This document shows positions 17,627 through 25,983 of a stretch of DNA of 64,000 nucleotides, one piece after another. Numbering within the stretch: position 1 is the first letter of the stretch; every line of letters begins with the position of its first letter. Both the position numbers and the translations under genes were made by a program. The notes below the pieces were generated by a model. It had not been told where the DNA came from. It searched no databases and saw only the letters and a list, made by a program, of their open reading frames with translations. Origin of the DNA: Mycobacterium sp. WUMAC-067 (GTDB lineage Bacteria; Actinomycetota; Actinomycetes; Mycobacteriales; Mycobacteriaceae); assembly GCF_020217485.1 (NCBI RefSeq), contig NZ_JAEKMI010000002.1, positions 186,001 to 250,000 of the forward strand, written 5' to 3'.

Positions 17627-18835
17627 CTACTTCGCGTCGAACGTAACCGGAAGCGCCGTCGGCGAACGGAACGGCTGACCGTGGATATGCGGATCGTCAT
17701 CGGTGAGCAGGTTGACGTTGGTCACTCGATCCAACAGGCATTCGAGCGCAACCCGGGTTTCCATACGCGCGAGGTGCAGCCCCAAGCAGGTGTGCTCGCC
17801 GGCGGCGAACGAAATGTGGGGCATGTGCGGACGGAAGATGTCGAACTCTTCCGGGCGCTCCCAGCGGCTTCCATCGCGATTCGCCGAGCCGATGCACACG
17901 TCGACCACCGACCGCGCCGGGATGTTGACGCCTTCCAATTCGGTGTCCTCGGCGGTGAACCGCTGCACCGTGGTCAACGGCGTCTCGAAGCGCAGCCCCT
18001 CCTCGATCGCCGGGGCGATCAACGTGGTGTCGGCCTGCACTGCGGCGAGCTGTTCGGGGTGGGTGAGCAACAGGAACAGCAGATTGCCCGAGGACCGGTA
18101 GGTGGTTTCCAGCCCGGCGGGCAGCAGCAGCCGCAAAAACGAGTAGATGGCTTCGTCGCTGAGCTTTTCGCCGTCAATCTCCGCGGTGACCAGGTCGCCG
18201 ATGATGTCCTCGGTCGGATTGGTCTTGCGCGCTTCGATCTGCTCGAGGAAGTAGTCCTTCAACGCCGCCGACGCTTCAAAGGCGCGTTCGTAGCGGACCG
18301 CGTAGCTGATCAATTCCACCGCGCGCCGGTGGAACATGGGCACGTCGTCGTCGGGCAGGCCCAGCAGCGCGGCGATGACCCGGGTCGGAAACTCGAACGT
18401 GAACTGGCGGACCAGATCGGCCTGGCCCTCGGCGATGAACTCGTCAATGAGGGCGTTGCAGATCGGGCGCACGACCGTGGGCTCCCAGCGGGCCAGCGCC
18501 TTGGACTTGAACGCTGCCGACACCAGGTTGCGATGATCGCGGTGCTTTTTGCCCTCCATCGCCAGAATCGTCGGCCCCATGAACAGGCCGATGGTGGTGT
18601 CGTACATGGCCGAACTGAACACCCGGCCGTCGCGAAACACCTTGTTGACCGCGTCGAAGGACACCGCCGCGAAAGACCGCTTGGGGCGTAGCGACTCGGG
18701 GGTCTTGGAATAGTCCATGACGGTGCCGCGAAACACCCCGCCCTCGGTGCGCTTTTGCGCGAAGTACGGGTACGGGTCACGCAGGTAGTCGCCCGGCTTA
18801 GCGCCGGTGACGGCATCCTGAAGCTGACTTTCCAC
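17627..18835 (-). CDS. Cytochrome P450
   Basis: Soluble P450 of 402 residues. The I-helix oxygen-activation motif is AGLETT. The K-helix ExxR is in EEGLRFE, and the heme loop [10 protein letters not shown] carries the Cys ligand. The GTG was chosen because GGAGAG lies 6 bases upstream; another GTG lies 24 bases earlier. It is a clear paralog of the P450 at 42799-44031, sharing [14 protein letters not shown] and a similar N-terminal half. It needs a ferredoxin; one is encoded at 63709. It is divergent from an aldehyde dehydrogenase with a perfect palindrome between them. Confidence 0.9.
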   Translation of the reverse strand: MESQLQDAVTGAKPGDYLRDPYPYFAQKRTEGGVFRGTVMDYSKTPESLRPKRSFAAVSFDAVNKVFRDGRVFSSAMYDTTIGLFMGPTILAMEGKKHRDHRNLVSAAFKSKALARWEPTVVRPICNALIDEFIAEGQADLVRQFTFEFPTRVIAALLGLPDDDVPMFHRRAVELISYAVRYERAFEASAALKDYFLEQIEARKTNPTEDIIGDLVTAEIDGEKLSDEAIYSFLRLLLPAGLETTYRSSGNLLFLLLTHPEQLAAVQADTTLIAPAIEEGLRFETPLTTVQRFTAEDTELEGVNIPARSVVDVCIGSANRDGSRWERPEEFDIFRPHMPHISFAAGEHTCLGLHLARMETRVALECLLDRVTNVNLLTDDDPHIHGQPFRSPTALPVTFDAK

Positions 18836-18864
18836 GGCTGCTCTCCGGCTCGGGTACACGGTCG

Positions 18865-18883
18865 TACTGTAAAGATTACAGTA
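18865..18883. promoter_or_regulatory. Perfect 19-bp palindromic operator (regulon motif copy 4)
   Basis: TACTGTAA-AGA-TTACAGTA is a perfect inverted repeat with 8-bp arms, midway between the divergent P450 (-) and aldehyde dehydrogenase (+) genes. It defines the consensus for the other copies. Confidence 0.75.
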
Positions 18884-18925
18884 GACTATATCGACGCGGC
18901 CACGGCTGCCGTAAGCTGTGCAGCC

Positions 18926-20422
18926 ATGGGTTCAGTTGGCCAACAGGTTGACAGTCCGGCGGCGCGGCAACAGACCGATTTGCAGGCGATGCTGGACCGA
19001 CAACGGCGATCGTTTCTCGCCGAGGGGCCGCCCACCGCCGCGGTCCGGCGCAACCGCATCGACCGATTGATGGCGCTGCTGCTGGACAACAGCGACGCAT
19101 TCATCGACGCCATGGCCGCCGACTACGGCACCCGGTCCAAGGCGGCCTCTTTGTTCACCGAGATCATCGGGATCACCTCGGTGGTCGAGCACACCAGATC
19201 CCATGTGGCGCAATGGATGCGCCCGGCCAAACTGATGCCCGCCGCCCGGCTGTGTGGCCTGCGGGCCGAAGTCCAGCCCACCCCGCTCGGCGTCGTCGGC
19301 GTGATCGGTCCGTGGAACTTCCCGGTCAATCTTGTGGTGCTACCCGCGTCGGCGGCGTTCGCGGCCGGCAACCGGGTGATGATCAAGATGTCGGAGATCA
19401 CCGCGCACACCGCGGATCTGATGGCGGCGACGGCGCCCCAGTACTTCGACCCGACTGAGCTCGACGTCGTCACCGGCGGCGCCGACGTCGCGGCCGAGTT
19501 CGCGGCGTTGCCGTTCGATCACCTGTTTTTCACCGGGTCCCCGTCGGTGGGCGCGCTGGTGCAACGCTCGGCCGCCCAGAACCTCGTGCCGGTGACGCTG
19601 GAACTCGGCGGCAAGAACCCGGTGGTCGTTGCGCCGGGCGCCGACATCGCGCGGTCGGCGGCGCGCATCGCCCGTGGCCGCATGGTCAACGGCGGACAGG
19701 TCTGTGTCTGCCCCGACTACGTGCTGGTGCCCGACGCCCACCTCGACACCTTCGTCGACACAGCCCGCGAAACCCTGCGCGGGATGTTCCCGACGGTCAT
19801 CGCCAACGCCGACTACTGCTCCAGCGTCAACCAGGCCAATTTCGACCGGGTGGTCCGGCTGATCGATGATGCGCGGGCGCACGGTGCTCGCGTGGAAACG
19901 ATTGCCCCGGAGGGCGAGCCGCTACCCGACCGCGCCAGTCGCAAAATCGCGCCCACCATTGTCCGCGACATCGACGACCGGATGCGGATCGCCGACGAGG
20001 AGGTCTTCGGCCCGGTGCTGGCCGTCATGGGGTATTCCCGGCTGAACGAGGCGATCGACTACATCAACCGTCGGCCGGCGCCGCTGGTGGCCTACTGGTA
20101 CGGTCCCGACGACGACGATTTCCGCACCTTTGTCCGCAATACCCGCAGCGGCGGCGTCGCACGCAATGATTTTGCGGCGCAGATGATCCCGTCCGCGGCC
20201 CCATTCGGGGGAGTGGGCCGCAGCGGGATGGGTGCCTACCACGGCAAGGCCGGTTTCGACACCTTCAGTCATTACCGCACCGTGGTCGGCAACGACCTGC
20301 CGTTCAGCATCACCGGGACCGCGGCGCCGCCGTTCGGCAGCTCGTTGCGGTTCTACGCCAACACCGCCCTGCGGATCGCGCGGGCCCGCACGCACCGCCG
20401 GCTAAAGAAGGTTACGAAATGA
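18926..20422 (+). CDS. Aldehyde dehydrogenase (coniferyl aldehyde dehydrogenase-like)
   Basis: NAD(P)-dependent aldehyde dehydrogenase of 498 residues. The cofactor motif GPWNFPVNL, the general base Glu226 in TLELGGKNP and the nucleophile Cys260 in GGQVCVC are present. The length and the motif GGVGRSGMGAYHG suit the class 3/coniferyl aldehyde branch. It would oxidise an aldehyde made by the P450s and alcohol dehydrogenases to the acid used by FadD. Its last bases overlap the next P450 gene (ATGA). Confidence 0.9.
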   Translation: MGSVGQQVDSPAARQQTDLQAMLDRQRRSFLAEGPPTAAVRRNRIDRLMALLLDNSDAFIDAMAADYGTRSKAASLFTEIIGITSVVEHTRSHVAQWMRPAKLMPAARLCGLRAEVQPTPLGVVGVIGPWNFPVNLVVLPASAAFAAGNRVMIKMSEITAHTADLMAATAPQYFDPTELDVVTGGADVAAEFAALPFDHLFFTGSPSVGALVQRSAAQNLVPVTLELGGKNPVVVAPGADIARSAARIARGRMVNGGQVCVCPDYVLVPDAHLDTFVDTARETLRGMFPTVIANADYCSSVNQANFDRVVRLIDDARAHGARVETIAPEGEPLPDRASRKIAPTIVRDIDDRMRIADEEVFGPVLAVMGYSRLNEAIDYINRRPAPLVAYWYGPDDDDFRTFVRNTRSGGVARNDFAAQMIPSAAPFGGVGRSGMGAYHGKAGFDTFSHYRTVVGNDLPFSITGTAAPPFGSSLRFYANTALRIARARTHRRLKKVTK

Positions 20423-21624
20423 CCGTCGCCGAACTGGAATTCGACCCGTTCTCGGAGGACTTCTTCAACGGGCCCTACGAGACGTATCGCCGGATGCGTG
20501 AGGAAGCCCCGGTCTACTACAGCGAACGGTACGACTTTTACGCGCTGAGCCGCCACGTCGATGTCGCCGCGGCGTATAAGAACTTCGAGACGTATTCGTC
20601 GGCGCGAGGTGTGGACCTCGCGGCGGTGCGCTCCGAGGAGCCCATGGGGCACAAGTCGATCATCATGATGGACCCGCCCGAACACCGGCACATGCGCGGC
20701 CTGGTCAACAAGGTCTTCACCCCGCGCGCCATCGAATCGATGCGGCCCTTGGTGACCGGCCTGATCGATCGCTATCTGGGCGCCACCGACCCCGCGGGAT
20801 TCGATGTCGTTCAGGATTTCTCGGCGCTGTTCCCCGTCGAAGTCATCACGACGATGCTCGGGGTGCCGGAGGGGGATCGCCAGCAGATCCGGCTGTGGCT
20901 CGACGAATTCCTGCACCGCGAACCGGGCGAGGTCGAGATGTCGGAGGCGGGTGTGCAGGCCGCCACGCAAATGGCGATCGCCTACTACCAGCTGGTGAAG
21001 GAGCGCAGGGCCGCCCCGCGCAACGACATGATCAGCGCATTGGTGGCCGCCCGCGTGGAGCGCGAGAACGGCGAGCTCACCGCGTTGGACAACATCGAAA
21101 TCGCCCAGTTCGCCGTGCTATTGGGCGGGGCGGGCGCCGAGACGGTGACCAAGCTGGTGGCCAACGCGGTGGTGTTGTTTGCGCGCCATCCCGAGCAATG
21201 GCAGAAGTTGCTCGACGACCGCAGCAGGGTCCCCGCCGCGGTCGAAGAGGTGCTGCGCTACGAATCCCCGAACCAGTACAACGTGCGCTGTTCGCGCGAA
21301 GACGTCACCCTGCACGGCGTCACCATCCCGGCCGGCAAGCCGGTGTTCCTACTGCTCGGCTCGGCCAACCGTGATCCCGACGCGTGGACGAAGCCAGAGG
21401 TCTTCGACATCGACCGCGACCGCGCCGAAGCACAGAACCTGGGATTCGGCTACGGGATCCACAGCTGCCTCGGGGCGGCGCTGGCACGCATGGAAAGCTC
21501 TGTCGCACTGCAGAAGTTGCTCGACCACATGCCGCGCTATGAGGTGGACTGGGCGGGCTGCCGTCGCGTCAACATGCAAAATGTCGCCGGCTGGAACAAC
21601 GTCCCGGTGCGGGTGCTGCCGTAA
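20419..21624 (+). CDS. Cytochrome P450
   Basis: P450 of 401 residues. The I-helix motif is GGAGAETV, with Glu-Thr as acid-alcohol pair. ExxR is in EEVLRYE and the heme loop is FGYGIHSCLGAALAR. AAGAAGG precedes the ATG, which overlaps the aldehyde dehydrogenase stop. It differs from the two AGLETT-type P450s in this window. A hydroxylase role on the pathway substrate is inferred from the neighbours only. Confidence 0.9.
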   Translation: MTVAELEFDPFSEDFFNGPYETYRRMREEAPVYYSERYDFYALSRHVDVAAAYKNFETYSSARGVDLAAVRSEEPMGHKSIIMMDPPEHRHMRGLVNKVFTPRAIESMRPLVTGLIDRYLGATDPAGFDVVQDFSALFPVEVITTMLGVPEGDRQQIRLWLDEFLHREPGEVEMSEAGVQAATQMAIAYYQLVKERRAAPRNDMISALVAARVERENGELTALDNIEIAQFAVLLGGAGAETVTKLVANAVVLFARHPEQWQKLLDDRSRVPAAVEEVLRYESPNQYNVRCSREDVTLHGVTIPAGKPVFLLLGSANRDPDAWTKPEVFDIDRDRAEAQNLGFGYGIHSCLGAALARMESSVALQKLLDHMPRYEVDWAGCRRVNMQNVAGWNNVPVRVLP

Positions 21625-21631
21625 TGCGGCG

Positions 21632-22624
21632 TCAGCGACCGCGGGCGAGCCGGAAGCGCTGCATCATGTAATCGAGGAGCTCCGGGGTCAGCATGCCTCC
21701 GGCGTACTCGACCCAGCACCAGCTGCGAGCCGGGGTCTTACCCGTCGAGCTGCTCGTCAGGCGGCCGAAGAAATGGATGGGGCTGCCGCTGGTGTCGAAG
21801 GCGAACGAGTATGCGTCCGAGCCGATGGATACGTCCAGCGCAACCAGCTTGTTGTCTTCGTCGAAGGTCGGTTTGGCCACGACGTCGTCATGCGCCGAGG
21901 TGATCCCGCCCTTGAGCTGATAGCCGGGTCCGAAAGCCACTCCGTCTCGGCCTTGCCAGAAGCAGCCGCCGCCCAGCTCGCCGTCGTCGTACTGGTGCAG
22001 CCAGGACACCCACATGCCCTGAAGTTGGCGGGCGATCGGAAGTTCCGGGTAGACCATTCCGGGTGGGCCGTAGGCGTAGTCCTGATGGAGGTATCCCGAC
22101 ACCTTCGTCCCGTTGACTTGGCCTGTGGCCCAGAGTAGTTGGTGACGGTAATAGACCTCGTCGTCGATTCCGCCTTGCGCCGGCACGTGGACGGTGAAGA
22201 TGTCGGTAGCGTCCCTGCCGTGTATCTCCCAGCGCTCGCTCGCGTCGTACCAGTGAAAGCCATCGGCGTCACGCTCCATGCGGCCGCTGTAGTAGTTCAG
22301 TTGCACCGCGGCCCCGCTGTCGACGTATTCGAGTGGCTCGAACCAGTCGATCGAGGAGTATTCGGCGAACAGGTGGGGCGGATCGGCGTCGAACGTCTTC
22401 TGCAGTGCCTTGAATCCGGTGATCGGCGACACTACGTGGGTCATCCCAACGAGGAAGTCATCGGCTCCCCGTAACCCCCAGTAGTCCTGTCCCGACGCGT
22501 CGCTGACAACCGCGCCGATCCACATTCCCGCCAGGCCCACATCGGGCCCCGGCACCCACTCGCGCCGATAGTGGTCCAGTGAAGGCGTCGCTACCTGTAC
22601 TTCGAAGTCGATGCGATCCGGCAT
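21632..22624 (-). CDS. Conserved hypothetical protein, probably beta-rich
   Basis: Protein of 330 residues that I do not recognise. It has no signal peptide or membrane segment, is rich in Trp, Tyr, Gly and Asp, and has many alternating hydrophobic strands (for example VSGYLHQDYAYGPPGMVYP), which suggests a soluble beta-barrel or lipocalin-like fold. It is read in the same direction as the broken alcohol dehydrogenase 93 bases upstream and converges on the P450 with 7 bases between. A ligand-binding or atypical enzyme role in the pathway is possible but unproved. Confidence 0.7.
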   Translation of the reverse strand: MPDRIDFEVQVATPSLDHYRREWVPGPDVGLAGMWIGAVVSDASGQDYWGLRGADDFLVGMTHVVSPITGFKALQKTFDADPPHLFAEYSSIDWFEPLEYVDSGAAVQLNYYSGRMERDADGFHWYDASERWEIHGRDATDIFTVHVPAQGGIDDEVYYRHQLLWATGQVNGTKVSGYLHQDYAYGPPGMVYPELPIARQLQGMWVSWLHQYDDGELGGGCFWQGRDGVAFGPGYQLKGGITSAHDDVVAKPTFDEDNKLVALDVSIGSDAYSFAFDTSGSPIHFFGRLTSSSTGKTPARSWCWVEYAGGMLTPELLDYMMQRFRLARGR

Positions 22625-22717
22625 TCAACTCACCTCTACCTTCTGGCCGAATTGGCTAGGCCGCTTTCGGGGTCGGGCTTCTACGGGTGTGGCGCATAGG
22701 GTTGCCCTTTGCTGCGC

Positions 22718-23306
22718 TCACGAGCCGGTGAAGTCGATGACACCTCGGATGTTGCATCCCTCGCGCAAATGCTTGATCGCGTCGTTGATCTCGCCGAGCT
22801 TGTATCGCCGGGTGACGAGTTCGTCGAGCTTGAGATCGCCCGCCTCGTACATCGACAGCAGCATCGGCATGCTTACCCGCGGGTTCATCTCCCCGTAGAG
22901 GGAGCCCTTGAGGGTTTTGCAGGAGTTGACCATGTCGGCCAGGATGAGCGGCACGTTCATCTCCGATAGCGGGGTCATTCCGGTCAGCACGCACGTTCCG
23001 CCCTTACGTGTCATCAGCATGGCGACGGGGATCAACCCCGGGGCCGCCCTCTTCGACGATACCGGCGCCTTCGTGCCCGCCCAACAGCGGAAACCATTGG
23101 GGCACGGGCATTCCGACGGCTGCCATGGCGGCGGCCATATTCTGGTCGGGCACGCTGTCACCGGTGGCGAAATGGTCGTCCGAATGGCAGATGCCCGCAA
23201 CGGCCATCTTCACCAGCACCTCTCCCGCCCGCGGGGGATCGATGTCGATGGTGGTGACGTCCCAGTCCTGACCGACACCATGAAGGACTGCTGCTTTCGT
23301 TTTCAT
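22718..23306 (-). pseudogene. Zn-dependent alcohol dehydrogenase remnant with internal deletion
   Basis: The first 84 or so codons (AGICHSDDH with a Zn ligand Cys, GGHEGAGIV) match the N-terminus of the intact enzyme at 41645-42802. After GPGVD the frame changes and the next recognisable part is the C-terminal domain from LMTRKGGTCVLTGM to the end (GVIDFTGS). About 180 codons, including the structural Zn site and the NAD-binding glycine motif, are missing at the junction near 23020-23045. No function is expected. The flanks look like ordinary coding sequence, so this appears to be a simple deletion. Confidence 0.88.
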
Positions 23307-23401
23307 CGAGGTCTCATTTCAGGTGGCTCGTGCCTTTCCTGCGGGCTAGATCCGGACGGGAGAGCCTGGACCCGGCATCACCGACCTGTCGATCCGGCCG
23401 A

Positions 23402-23431
23402 CGGTTCACCGACCGTCGCCGGCGTGAACCG
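23402..23431. promoter_or_regulatory. Inverted repeat with 8-bp arms
   Basis: CGGTTCAC and GTGAACCG are perfect inverted arms separated by 14 bases. It could be a hairpin or a second regulator site in the gap before the GntR gene; the role is unknown. Confidence 0.35.
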
Positions 23432-23452
23432 GGCGGCGGTCTAGCGCCATTT

Positions 23453-23468
23453 AAACCTCTAGATGTAT
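23453..23468. promoter_or_regulatory. Candidate GntR operator, upstream copy
   Basis: AAACCTCTAGATGTAT is identical in 15 of 16 bases to a second copy at 24521-24536. The two copies flank the GntR gene on both sides, as expected for its own operator. Confidence 0.55.
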
Positions 23469-23649
23469 CGTTTGTAAAGGCGCGTGAGCCACCGTCCCGG
23501 CGTCGACTGCGTCCGGGCTTTACGACCTGTTTGGCCCGTATTGGGAAGGATGGGCACCGAATTCATGGGGCGACGCTGAACCGAAAATGCCGGACAGTCA
23601 AGCTCGCGAGTGTGCTGGAATAGTGGCCGGTCGTGCGGTAGGGAGAGAC

Positions 23650-24423
23650 GTGGCTAAGCGCACAACGCTGACGGGCTCGGCGGTGCAGGCCCAGACAGCG
23701 GGCAAGCCGAAGCAGATCGCCGACGAACTGCGTGCGCTGATCATCACCGGCGGGCTCGACGAAGGTGACCTACTGGGCACCGAGGCTGACCTGCTCGAAC
23801 GGTTCGGTGTGTCGCGGCCGTCGTTGCGGGAGGCCTTGCGCATCCTGGAGGCCGAAGGTCTGATCTCGGTCGTGCGGGGCGCCCTCGGAGGTGTGGTCGT
23901 GCATCGGCCCGACCAGCGCACGACGGCACGGGCGGCCGCACTGGTGTTGCAATCACGCAGCGTCTCACTGGCCGATGTGTTCGACGCGAGTGCGGTCATC
24001 GAACCGGCGGCTGCTCGGATGGTCGCAACCTCGCGTGGCCACCAACGCGCAGCGAACCAGTTGCGGCAGGTGATTGTCGACCAGAAACGCACGGTAAACG
24101 ATCCCTTGGCCAGCACAAACGCGATGATTCGATTTCATGGGGACATCGTGCGCCTCGCGGGAAACCAAACACTCATCCTCGTGACCGAGATGCTCAACGA
24201 GGTGATCGCGCGTGCGATTGCCGACGTGCTCACCCGCACGCGCCACGAACCTGTCACGGCGCGTCGGCGCACGATTCGCGCCCATGAGCTGCTCGTGGAG
24301 TTCATCGCGGCCGGCGATGGGGATGGGGCCCAAGCGCACTGGAACACTCACATGGCCCGGTTGCGCGGCTCGTTACTCGGCGAACACGCGGCCACCGTTG
24401 TCGACCTCAACCACCATCGCTGA
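23650..24423 (+). CDS. GntR-family regulator, FadR subfamily (FCD domain)
   Basis: Regulator of 257 residues. The winged helix is at about residues 20-90 (LERFGVSRPSLREALRILEAEGLI). The helical C-terminal domain is of FCD type, which usually binds a carboxylate ligand. The GTG was chosen because GGGAGAG lies just upstream; an ATG 63 bases earlier has no Shine-Dalgarno sequence. It sits between two copies of an ACCTCTAGA-type palindrome, suggesting autoregulation. It is convergent with the SDR-to-Rieske operon. Confidence 0.85.
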   Translation: MAKRTTLTGSAVQAQTAGKPKQIADELRALIITGGLDEGDLLGTEADLLERFGVSRPSLREALRILEAEGLISVVRGALGGVVVHRPDQRTTARAAALVLQSRSVSLADVFDASAVIEPAAARMVATSRGHQRAANQLRQVIVDQKRTVNDPLASTNAMIRFHGDIVRLAGNQTLILVTEMLNEVIARAIADVLTRTRHEPVTARRRTIRAHELLVEFIAAGDGDGAQAHWNTHMARLRGSLLGEHAATVVDLNHHR

Positions 24424-24520
24424 AGGCGGTTCGTATCAGCGGCTGCGCGCCACCGTCTTTCGCGGCATCAGATGCGCAGTTGGTGCGCGGGCCGCCGCGG
24501 CGACTCGCAGCGATTGGAAT

Positions 24521-24536
24521 AAACCTCTAGAGGTAT
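24521..24536. promoter_or_regulatory. Candidate GntR operator, downstream copy
   Basis: AAACCTCTAGAGGTAT contains the perfect 12-bp palindrome ACCTCTAGAGGT. It lies in a convergent gap with no start codon nearby, an unusual place for an operator; a gene once driven from here may have been lost. Confidence 0.5.
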
Positions 24537-24617
24537 AGCCAGGCGGTGACGCCAACCTGCGGTGCGTTCGGTTGGGTTTTGAAACGTCAGATGTTTATGC
24601 GCCTGCGGTGCGAGCCG

Positions 24618-24634
24618 GCGACTCCGGGAGTCGC
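24618..24634. terminator. Hairpin in convergent gap
   Basis: GCGACTC-CGG-GAGTCGC is a perfect 7-bp stem between the ends of the GntR and SDR genes. There is no U-tract. A bidirectional terminator role is likely from its position. Confidence 0.45.
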
Positions 24635-24667
24635 GGTGAAGAATCGCCCCGCCGCAATAGGCTCGCG

Positions 24668-25510
24668 TCAGCGGTCGGCGCGTCCCGAACGCGAATTCGT
24701 CACCCTCGCGGCATAGGCCTGCAGAGCGGCGTAGTGCGCGCCCAGTAGCCGGGGCATCGCCGCCATCACGCGCCCGTCGGGCCCGATGAGGATCCTGGCT
24801 CGGTTCTTCTCGGCGCCTCGCAGAATGAGGCGGGCGGCCTTCTCGGGTGAGGTGAGCGCCGCGCGCGCAAAGAGTTTGGCCGCCTGGTCGGGATCCTCCG
24901 TATCGGCGGCGCGCATGTTGGTCCCGAAGTTGGTTCGGACCACCCCGGGGTGCACGCAGTGCACGGTCACCGGGTGGCGTTCGATGATCATCTCCTGCCG
25001 GAGCGCCTCGGTGAAACCCCGCACCGCGAACTTCGCCGTGCTGTAAGCCCCTTGGTAAGGCACCGCGATCAGCCCGAAGGCACTGGACAGGTTGACCAGC
25101 CGCGCCGGGCGCTGGGGAATACCCGACTCGATGAGTTGCGGCAGGAACGCCTTGGTCCCATTGACGACGCCGCCGACGTTGATCCCGATGAGCCAATCAA
25201 AATCGGTCCACGACATGTCAGCCACGCTCGCGAACAGGTCAACTCCCGCATTGTTGAACAACATCGAGGCCGGCCCGAGCTGCCGGTGCACGTCTTCGGC
25301 GAAACCCAACACGGCATCCCGGTCCGCCACATCGACCCGGTACGGCGTGACCCGGCCGGGCCGGCACGATGTTTGCGTCTCGGCGAGACCCTTGTCGTCG
25401 ATGTCGGCCGCCGCGACATGCGCCCCGTCCTGGGTGAGCATCTGCGTCAATGCGCGGCCGATGCCGGAGCCGGCACCCGTGACTACCGCAACGCGGTCTT
25501 GGTAGTTCAT
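24668..25510 (-). CDS. Short-chain dehydrogenase/reductase (SDR)
   Basis: Classical SDR of 280 residues with TGAGSGIGRAL near residue 12, the motif NNAGVD and the catalytic Tyr-x3-Lys in GAYSTAKFAVRG. It is likely to act on an alcohol or ketone intermediate with NAD(P). The ATG overlaps the stop of the SRPBCC gene (ATGA). It is the last gene of the six-gene leftward operon that begins with the Rieske oxygenase. Confidence 0.87.
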   Translation of the reverse strand: MNYQDRVAVVTGAGSGIGRALTQMLTQDGAHVAAADIDDKGLAETQTSCRPGRVTPYRVDVADRDAVLGFAEDVHRQLGPASMLFNNAGVDLFASVADMSWTDFDWLIGINVGGVVNGTKAFLPQLIESGIPQRPARLVNLSSAFGLIAVPYQGAYSTAKFAVRGFTEALRQEMIIERHPVTVHCVHPGVVRTNFGTNMRAADTEDPDQAAKLFARAALTSPEKAARLILRGAEKNRARILIGPDGRVMAAMPRLLGAHYAALQAYAARVTNSRSGRADR

Positions 25511-25980
25511 GAATTGCCCGCCTCGACAATCGAGCGAATGCGGTCCACCGAGGTTTCAAGGTTTGTTTGAAGATCGCTACGTCGATCCCGGATGAACAGA
25601 AAGAGGTGTTCGAACAGCACGGCCCCGAAAGGCAATGGGACGCACATCCGGACGGCTTCGGTGAGACGCGACGTGCCGGCGGTGGAACCGGGTTCGATGA
25701 GATATGTCCACTGCGTCCAGTCCCCACCCATGGCCTGAACGACGAACGAGAACCGTTGTCCCGGAACTGCTTCGACGACGATCGCTTCGGTCCGCCACCG
25801 GCCCAGTCGCCGACGGTTCCAGGCTCGAAAACGGTCCGGAGCCAGCCACTGGGCACGCACCGTCTCCGGGCTCCACTCCGGGATCCGCGTGACGTCGGAC
25901 ACGACGGCGTAGATCCGGTCCTCGGAGGCGCGTACTTCAGTCGATGCCGTTAGCGTCTCGTCCTTCTGCAGCAACGACAT
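25507..25980 (-). CDS. SRPBCC-fold (polyketide cyclase/START-like) protein
   Basis: Protein of 157 residues with the SRPBCC pattern: an N-terminal strand (STEVRASEDRIYAVV), the segment VTRIPEWSPETV and later beta-strands and C-terminal helix. The fold has a deep hydrophobic pocket, and members bind or cyclise lipids and aromatic compounds. It follows the CoA ligase by 3 bases and overlaps the SDR start. A role in binding the hydrophobic substrate is inferred. Confidence 0.8.
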   Translation of the reverse strand: MSLLQKDETLTASTEVRASEDRIYAVVSDVTRIPEWSPETVRAQWLAPDRFRAWNRRRLGRWRTEAIVVEAVPGQRFSFVVQAMGGDWTQWTYLIEPGSTAGTSRLTEAVRMCVPLPFGAVLFEHLFLFIRDRRSDLQTNLETSVDRIRSIVEAGNS

Positions 25981-25983
25981 CGC

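Larger units (their letters stand above)
23307..23649. other. Gene-free region upstream of GntR
   Basis: Gap of 343 bases between the broken alcohol dehydrogenase and the GntR gene. It contains an inverted repeat at 23402-23431 and a candidate GntR operator at 23453-23468. No convincing ORF with mycobacterial codon use was seen. Confidence 0.6.

Noticed and set aside
16084-17646. Rightward open frame of 520 codons opposite the thiolase and CoA-transferase
   Set aside because: No recognisable protein features, and the other strand encodes two clear enzymes linked by a micro-ORF.
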